Part shown: in pieces, positions 44,788-48,561 of the stretch | Layout: the number at the start of each line of letters is the position of its first letter | How positions within the stretch are numbered: position 1 is the stretch's first letter | Source of the DNA: an uncultured Sutterella sp. | Lineage (GTDB): Bacteria > Pseudomonadota > Gammaproteobacteria > Burkholderiales > Burkholderiaceae_F | Assembly (NCBI GenBank): GCA_934255515.1 | Contig: CAKQON010000008.1 | Span: 1 to 48,561, forward strand | Direction: 5' to 3' | DNA: 48,561 bases | Position numbers and translations under genes: made by a program | Notes under the pieces: generated by a model | The model's database searches: none | What the model saw: only the letters and a program-made list of their open reading frames with translations | Told to the model about the DNA's origin: nothing

Positions 44788-45144
44788 ATGCTTTCCTCCA
44801 TTGCGATCGTTCTCGGGTACCAGGTCGTCGGCGAACTGATCAGCCGCCTCACGGGCATCCCAGTTCCGGGGCCGGTTATCGGCATGGTGCTCATGCTGCT
44901 TTCCTTCCTTATCAAGGACAACTTGATCGGGATCGTACGCCCGACCGCGGGCGTGCTACTCGCCAACCTTTCGCTTCTTTTCGTGCCGGCCGGCGTCGGC
45001 ATCATGCGCCACGGCCAGCGCTTCCTCGATGAGGGCGTCGGCATCATGGTGACGCTCGTTCTTTCGACCGTCATCGCCATGCTCGTAACGGCCTACGTCA
45101 TCATCGCCGTCGAAAAGTGGATGAAGATCAAGGATGAGGATTAA
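44788..45144 (+). CDS. lrgA: LrgA/CidA-family membrane protein
   Basis: LrgA/CidA proteins are small holin-like membrane proteins that, with an LrgB/CidB partner, affect murein hydrolase activity or export of small acids such as pyruvate. The 118-residue product has four hydrophobic segments and the family motif GIPVPGPVIGMVLMLLSFL near residue 24, followed by LLFVPAGVGIM. The partner gene starts five bases after its stop. Which name (LrgA or CidA) is correct cannot be decided from the sequence. Confidence 0.9.
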   Translation: MLSSIAIVLGYQVVGELISRLTGIPVPGPVIGMVLMLLSFLIKDNLIGIVRPTAGVLLANLSLLFVPAGVGIMRHGQRFLDEGVGIMVTLVLSTVIAMLVTAYVIIAVEKWMKIKDED

Positions 45145-45149
45145 CTGAC

Positions 45150-45884
45150 ATGGAAGATCTCTTCCTCAACGCCTTCGCTCACCTCGAAAAGAACCCGGCG
45201 TTCTGGCTCTGCCTCACGCTTGCGCTCTACGTTTTCGGCCAGCTTGTTTTCCGCGCTGCGAAATTCAATCCCTTCGCGAGCCCTATCATCATTGCGGTCG
45301 CGATCCTCATCACGCTTCTTGTCGTCACGGGCATCCCCTACGACACCTACTTCGCCGGCGCGGGATTCATTCACTTTCTCCTCGGACCGGCAACGGTTGT
45401 GCTTGCAGTGCCAATTTATGAACAGCGCTCCAAGCTCGCCCGCCTCTGGCTCCCGCTCTCGCTCGGCCTTCTTGCCGGCTGCACGGCGGCCATCGTTTCC
45501 GTGATTCTCATCGGCAGCGCCCTCGGCGTCTCGTCGGCAACGCTAATGTCTCTCGTGCCGAAATCGGTCACGACTCCGATCGCCATGGGCATTTCGGAGA
45601 GCATCGGCGGCCTGCCCGACCTCACCGCAGCACTCGTCGTGCTTACCGGCATGACGGGCTCGATCATCGGTCGTCCGCTCTTCAAGCTCCTCAGAATCCG
45701 CTCCGAACCGGTCTGCGGCTGCGCGCTCGGCCTCTCCGCCCACGGCATGGGCACCGGCGCCGCGTTCCTGATCGGTCAGAAGGCGGGCGCCTTTGCCGGC
45801 CTCGCGATGGGCGTTTCGGGCATCATTTCCGCCTTCCTCGCTCCGCTTCTTGCGTTCCCGATCATGCATCTGCTCGGCCGGTAA
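45150..45884 (+). CDS. lrgB: LrgB/CidB-family membrane protein
   Basis: The 244-residue product has about seven to eight hydrophobic segments and the family sequences FLLGPATVVLAVPIYEQRSKL, VPKSVTTPIAMGISESIGGLPDLTA and GLSAHGMGTGAAFLIG. It is the usual partner of LrgA/CidA in one operon. In other bacteria the pair modulates autolysis or takes up and exports pyruvate or glycolate. A terminator follows immediately. Confidence 0.93.
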   Translation: MEDLFLNAFAHLEKNPAFWLCLTLALYVFGQLVFRAAKFNPFASPIIIAVAILITLLVVTGIPYDTYFAGAGFIHFLLGPATVVLAVPIYEQRSKLARLWLPLSLGLLAGCTAAIVSVILIGSALGVSSATLMSLVPKSVTTPIAMGISESIGGLPDLTAALVVLTGMTGSIIGRPLFKLLRIRSEPVCGCALGLSAHGMGTGAAFLIGQKAGAFAGLAMGVSGIISAFLAPLLAFPIMHLLGR

Positions 45885-45909
45885 CAGGCGGGGCGACTCG
45901 CCTTTCCGG

Positions 45910-45951
45910 AAAGCCGCTGTGTTCGACTCTGAACTGCAGCGGCTTTTCTTT
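45910..45951. terminator. Terminator between lrgB and the nitronate monooxygenase-like gene
   Basis: AAAGCCGCTG and CAGCGGCTTT pair around about 17 bases, followed by TCTTTG. The A residues on the left are few, so it is mainly for the rightward lrgAB transcript. Confidence 0.8.
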
Positions 45952-45956
45952 GCCCG

Positions 45957-47069
45957 TTAAAAGTATTTCGAGAGCGCCTCCACTGCCTCCCGGGCAGTGC
46001 GCCAGCTGCTTCTTCCTGCAGACTGTCCGAGATAGACCGCCTCGAGCTCCTCGCGGCCCTGCCTGCGGGCGGCTTCCGTTAAGGGCCCCATCAATGCCTC
46101 CGGAGCCGGCCAGGCGGGAAGCCTCGGCTCATAATCCTGAAGCGCATCAAGGAGCGGCGACCGGAGCGCCCGCACCAGCCGCCCGGTATAGAGCCTTGTG
46201 AGCGTAAGGTGCGCCGCCGTCGTCCAGATGAGCACATTTCTGACATAGGGACTTGCAAGCGACTCGCGGGTCGAAAGAAAGGCCGTGCCCGCCATAACGC
46301 CGCTCGCACCCGCGAGAAGCGCCCCGCAGGCCTGCGTCCCCTCAGAGATGCCGCCGGCAGCAATTACAGGAAGCCGCGTTGCACGCGCCGCAGCCGGCAC
46401 AAGGCTCATGAGGCCGGTGAGCACTTCGTCGGAATCCTCAAAATTGGATCTCGGGCCGGCCGCTTCCGCACCCTGACAGATAATTGCATCCGTTTTTGCA
46501 GCTCGGAGCACCTTGGCTTCGCGAAGCGTGGTAGCCGTGCCGATATTCATGATCCGGGCGTCGAAAAGCGCCTCAGCTTCGGGCTCGCGAAAGCCCCCTG
46601 AGGTTGAAATGACGGCAGCGGGCTTCGCGGCAAGAATCGCCTTAAAGCACTCGTCGAAGGTTTCATGCTCGCGCGACGACGCGAAATCGTAGAACGCTTC
46701 TCCCTCGGGCGAGAGCGGATCGGGAAGCCGGAGGCCCTTCAGAACTTCCGCAAGGCCTTCTGCGAGCTCGCGGAGATCCTGAGGACGATGCGTGACTTTC
46801 GGGGGTATGCGGATCTGGATGGCGAAGGGCTTATCCGTCAGGCTTCGGATTATCTCTGCCGTCTTTTCGATCTCAGAGGCCGTCATGCCGCCCGTCGGAA
46901 GCACGCCGAGTCCCCCGGCAGCGCTCACGGCGGCGACCAGTTCCGGCCCGGCCGTCCCCGTCATCGGTGCAGAAAGCACTGCGCGCTCGATGCCGAGGCG
47001 CTCCGCAAGCGCCTTTGCCCGCTGCTGCGCCTCTTCAAGAATGCCGATCGATTCCGACGTACTCGTCAT
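45957..47069 (-). CDS. Nitronate monooxygenase-like FMN enzyme (NPD family)
   Basis: The 370-residue product is a TIM-barrel flavoprotein of the 2-nitropropane dioxygenase family. The N-terminal APMTGTAGPELVAAVSAAGGLGVLPTGG, the phosphate-binding VIAAGGISEG and LLAGASGVMAGTAFL are typical. The motif that usually reads GxEAGGH, carrying a catalytic histidine in nitronate monooxygenases, reads GAEAAGP here. It may therefore be an NADH:quinone or enoyl reductase-like member instead. It is monocistronic and converges on lrgB. Confidence 0.85.
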   Translation of the reverse strand: MTSTSESIGILEEAQQRAKALAERLGIERAVLSAPMTGTAGPELVAAVSAAGGLGVLPTGGMTASEIEKTAEIIRSLTDKPFAIQIRIPPKVTHRPQDLRELAEGLAEVLKGLRLPDPLSPEGEAFYDFASSREHETFDECFKAILAAKPAAVISTSGGFREPEAEALFDARIMNIGTATTLREAKVLRAAKTDAIICQGAEAAGPRSNFEDSDEVLTGLMSLVPAAARATRLPVIAAGGISEGTQACGALLAGASGVMAGTAFLSTRESLASPYVRNVLIWTTAAHLTLTRLYTGRLVRALRSPLLDALQDYEPRLPAWPAPEALMGPLTEAARRQGREELEAVYLGQSAGRSSWRTAREAVEALSKYF

Positions 47070-47144
47070 TTGTCCCTCGTTAAAATCAGCGCCGGTTGAA
47101 ACTTTTTTGCCGGCACCCGAATTCTATGGTGCTCTCTCTTTTCA

Positions 47145-48233
47145 ATGTCTAAAGAAAAAGTCGTCGTCGGCCTCTCCGGAGGCGTGGATTCCTCCGTCAG
47201 CGCCTGGCTCCTCAAGGAGCAAGGCTACGCAGTCATCGGTCTCTTCATGAAAAACTGGGAGGATGATGACGACAGCGAATACTGCTCCTCGCGTCAGGAT
47301 TTCATTGATGCGACGGCTGTGGCCGACGTGATCGGCATCGATATCGAAGCCGTCAACTTCGCGCGCGAATATAAGGAACGCGTTTTTTCCGACTTCCTTC
47401 GCGAATATTCTGCCGGCCGCACTCCGAATCCGGATATTCTCTGCAACTCCGAGATCAAGTTCCGGGCGTTTCTCGACCATGCCATGCGCATGGGCGCAGA
47501 CTGGATCGCCACGGGCCACTATGCGCGCGTCAGGCGCGAGAACGGCATGACGGAGCTTCTCCGGGGCGTCGATCCGGGAAAGGATCAGAGCTACTTCCTC
47601 CACCGCCTCTCACAGGAGCAGATTCGCCGCGTGCTCTTTCCCGTAGGCGGCATGCTGAAGACTGAAGTGCGCCGGATTGCCGACGAGATTGGCCTACCCA
47701 ATGCGAAGAAGAAGGACTCAACCGGAATCTGCTTCATCGGCGAACGTCCCTTCCGGGAGTTTCTCAACCGCTATCTCCCAACCAAGCCCGGTCCCATCAA
47801 GACGCCCGACGGGAAGATCGTGGGCGAACACATCGGCCTCTCCTTCTATACGCTCGGCCAGCGAAAAGGCATCGGCGTGGGCGGCCAGCAGGATTCCACG
47901 GGAGAACCGTGGTTCGTCGCCGCGAAGGACCTCAAGACCAATACGCTCTGGATCTGCCAGGGGCACGATCATCCCTGGCTTCTTTCTCACGAGCTCACTG
48001 CCGTACACCCGAGCTGGATTTCAGGCGTCGTTCCGGATCCGTCGGTTCCCGTTACGGTGAAGACCCGCTATCGCCAGAAGGACGGCCCCTGCCGGCTGGG
48101 CTCTGTCACGCCGGACGCGTTTGAACTTCTATTTGACGAACCCCAGTGGGCGGCTACGCCCGGGCAGAGCGCTGTGCTCTACCAGGGCGACGTCTGTCTC
48201 GGCGGCGGCTTCATCGATGTAGTGGAACGTTGA
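47145..48233 (+). CDS. mnmA: tRNA-specific 2-thiouridylase
   Basis: MnmA adds sulfur to uridine 34 of tRNAs for Lys, Glu and Gln. The 362-residue product has the ATP-binding PP-loop [17 protein letters not shown] at the N-terminus, the catalytic cysteines in [12 protein letters not shown] and [10 protein letters not shown], and the family blocks MKNWEDDD and [10 protein letters not shown]. The C-terminal beta-barrel ends [17 protein letters not shown]. The gene ends 27 bases before the second group II intron. Its natural terminator may have been the intron target. Confidence 0.98.
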   Translation: MSKEKVVVGLSGGVDSSVSAWLLKEQGYAVIGLFMKNWEDDDDSEYCSSRQDFIDATAVADVIGIDIEAVNFAREYKERVFSDFLREYSAGRTPNPDILCNSEIKFRAFLDHAMRMGADWIATGHYARVRRENGMTELLRGVDPGKDQSYFLHRLSQEQIRRVLFPVGGMLKTEVRRIADEIGLPNAKKKDSTGICFIGERPFREFLNRYLPTKPGPIKTPDGKIVGEHIGLSFYTLGQRKGIGVGGQQDSTGEPWFVAAKDLKTNTLWICQGHDHPWLLSHELTAVHPSWISGVVPDPSVPVTVKTRYRQKDGPCRLGSVTPDAFELLFDEPQWAATPGQSAVLYQGDVCLGGGFIDVVER

Positions 48234-48259
48234 GCCGGAAGAATAATCGAAAGTCCATC

Positions 48260-48561
48260 ATCGGGTAGAGGGCCCCTTTGCAGGGTGCCCCACCCACACC
48301 GCATGGCCCCGTGATTGGGCCTCTTCGAACATGCCGTTCGGCATCCGGCGGTTTCCAAACATGAATGCAGGTTGCTATCTCATCTCAAGCAGAGAGTACA
48401 GCTTTTTACGTCGAAAGAAGTCGATCGGGTATGCCTTGTGCATGGTTTGCGTCCCTGACATCCTCCAGGCGCCTGCCCCGACATCGGCGGCTTTTCTGGC
48501 TTCAGCAGTGGGGATCCCCAGCTTGATCAGTGCCGCCAATCGGCGTTTCGGCTTTTTCCAT
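48260..48561 (-). mobile_element. 3' end of a second group II intron, with maturase end and domains V-VI
   Basis: Reading the minus strand there is first the end of a maturase gene (to 48375), then a domain V-like arm CGCCGGATGCC-GAAC-GGCATG-TTCG (48350-48326). Next is a domain VI-like stem in which GGGC pairs with GCCC and an unpaired A precedes CCC. The element ends CTCTACCCGAT at 48260. The CGC triad suggests class C again. The 3' basal strand of domain V is not continuous: about 24 bases with a GGCCC/GGGCC hairpin separate TTCG from GGTGTGGG. The rest of the intron is outside the window. Confidence 0.8.
48375..48560 (-). CDS. Group II intron reverse transcriptase/maturase, C-terminal fragment
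   Basis: The last 61 codons of an intron-encoded protein are readable; the rest is beyond the window. The sequence begins WKKPKRRLAALIKLGIP and continues TAEARKAADVGAGAWRMSG, the GIIM (maturase/X domain) pattern usually spelled WKKPxTRxxxLxxLGVP followed by GxWRxAxSP. It ends FFRRKKLYSLLEMR and stops at 48377-48375. The frame lacks a start inside the window, so it is a partial gene rather than a broken one. The full protein would drive splicing and retrohoming of the intron. Confidence 0.85.
   Translation of the reverse strand, partial: WKKPKRRLAALIKLGIPTAEARKAADVGAGAWRMSGTQTMHKAYPIDFFRRKKLYSLLEMR

Noticed and set aside
1..48561. tRNA, rRNA and CRISPR arrays
   Set aside because: I looked through the intergenic regions for T-loop sequences, rRNA-like blocks and regularly spaced repeats and found none.

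Overview
The window looks like a core-genome contig from a host-associated, anaerobic or microaerophilic betaproteobacterium. The best guess is Burkholderiales, Sutterellaceae-like. That guess rests on the purD / nadD-rsfS-rlmH-maf cluster, a Wolinella-type dihaem fumarate reductase cytochrome b, a Dcu C4-dicarboxylate transporter, a quinone-linked HemG, a stand-alone IF-1 with a C-terminal extension, and moderately high GC. No 16S rRNA, tRNA or CRISPR was seen, so the taxon is an inference. Both edges are 3' ends of group II introns, so the contig probably stops where multicopy introns broke the assembly.

Region by region: 1-74 is the 3' end of a group II intron (domains V and VI). 108-4953 holds a LapA-like membrane protein, upp, an orphan frdC behind a good FNR-type site, an aminopeptidase P and a small lipoprotein. 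5000-8236 encodes an unusual protein of about 1,080 residues: a DEAD-box-like two-lobe core with an intact Walker A but degenerate DEAD and arginine-finger motifs, then a long acidic stretch and a basic tail. 8789-14336 holds an FKBP isomerase and a leftward cluster (purD, a BamE-like periplasmic protein, nadD, rsfS, rlmH, maf) plus yebC. 14931-18546 has an N-carbamoyl amino acid hydrolase-like M20 enzyme, a NarL-type response regulator and a Dcu transporter. 19006-23232 is an RND efflux adaptor and pump without an outer-membrane partner. 23307-27469 is grpE, dnaK and dnaJ on the minus strand, with clear sigma-32 promoters in front of grpE and dnaK. 27644-33445 has hemH, a queuosine-precursor-type transporter, a YheT hydrolase and glnE. 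33573-39665 is a rightward cluster of yhdP, a thioredoxin-like gene, a PlsC-type acyltransferase and a CdsA-like protein. 39770-48233 has infA, hemG, fadD, an M20 peptidase, an S4 protein, an lrgA/lrgB pair, a nitronate monooxygenase-like enzyme and mnmA. 48260-48561 is a second group II intron end on the minus strand, including the C-terminus of its maturase.

A common theme is anaerobic respiration. FrdC (menaquinol side of fumarate reductase), a Dcu carrier (fumarate/succinate exchange) and HemG (which passes electrons to the quinone pool) with HemH fit an organism respiring fumarate and making haem without oxygen. The other groups are housekeeping: ribosome and tRNA maturation, chaperones, envelope lipid synthesis and transport, nitrogen control. 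I did not find a clearly new multi-gene defence or mobile system. The most unusual items are the degenerate DEAD-box protein, a GrpE with a cysteine-rich N-terminus, the disturbed domain V of the right-hand intron, and a CdsA-like protein that appears to lack a conserved acidic motif.
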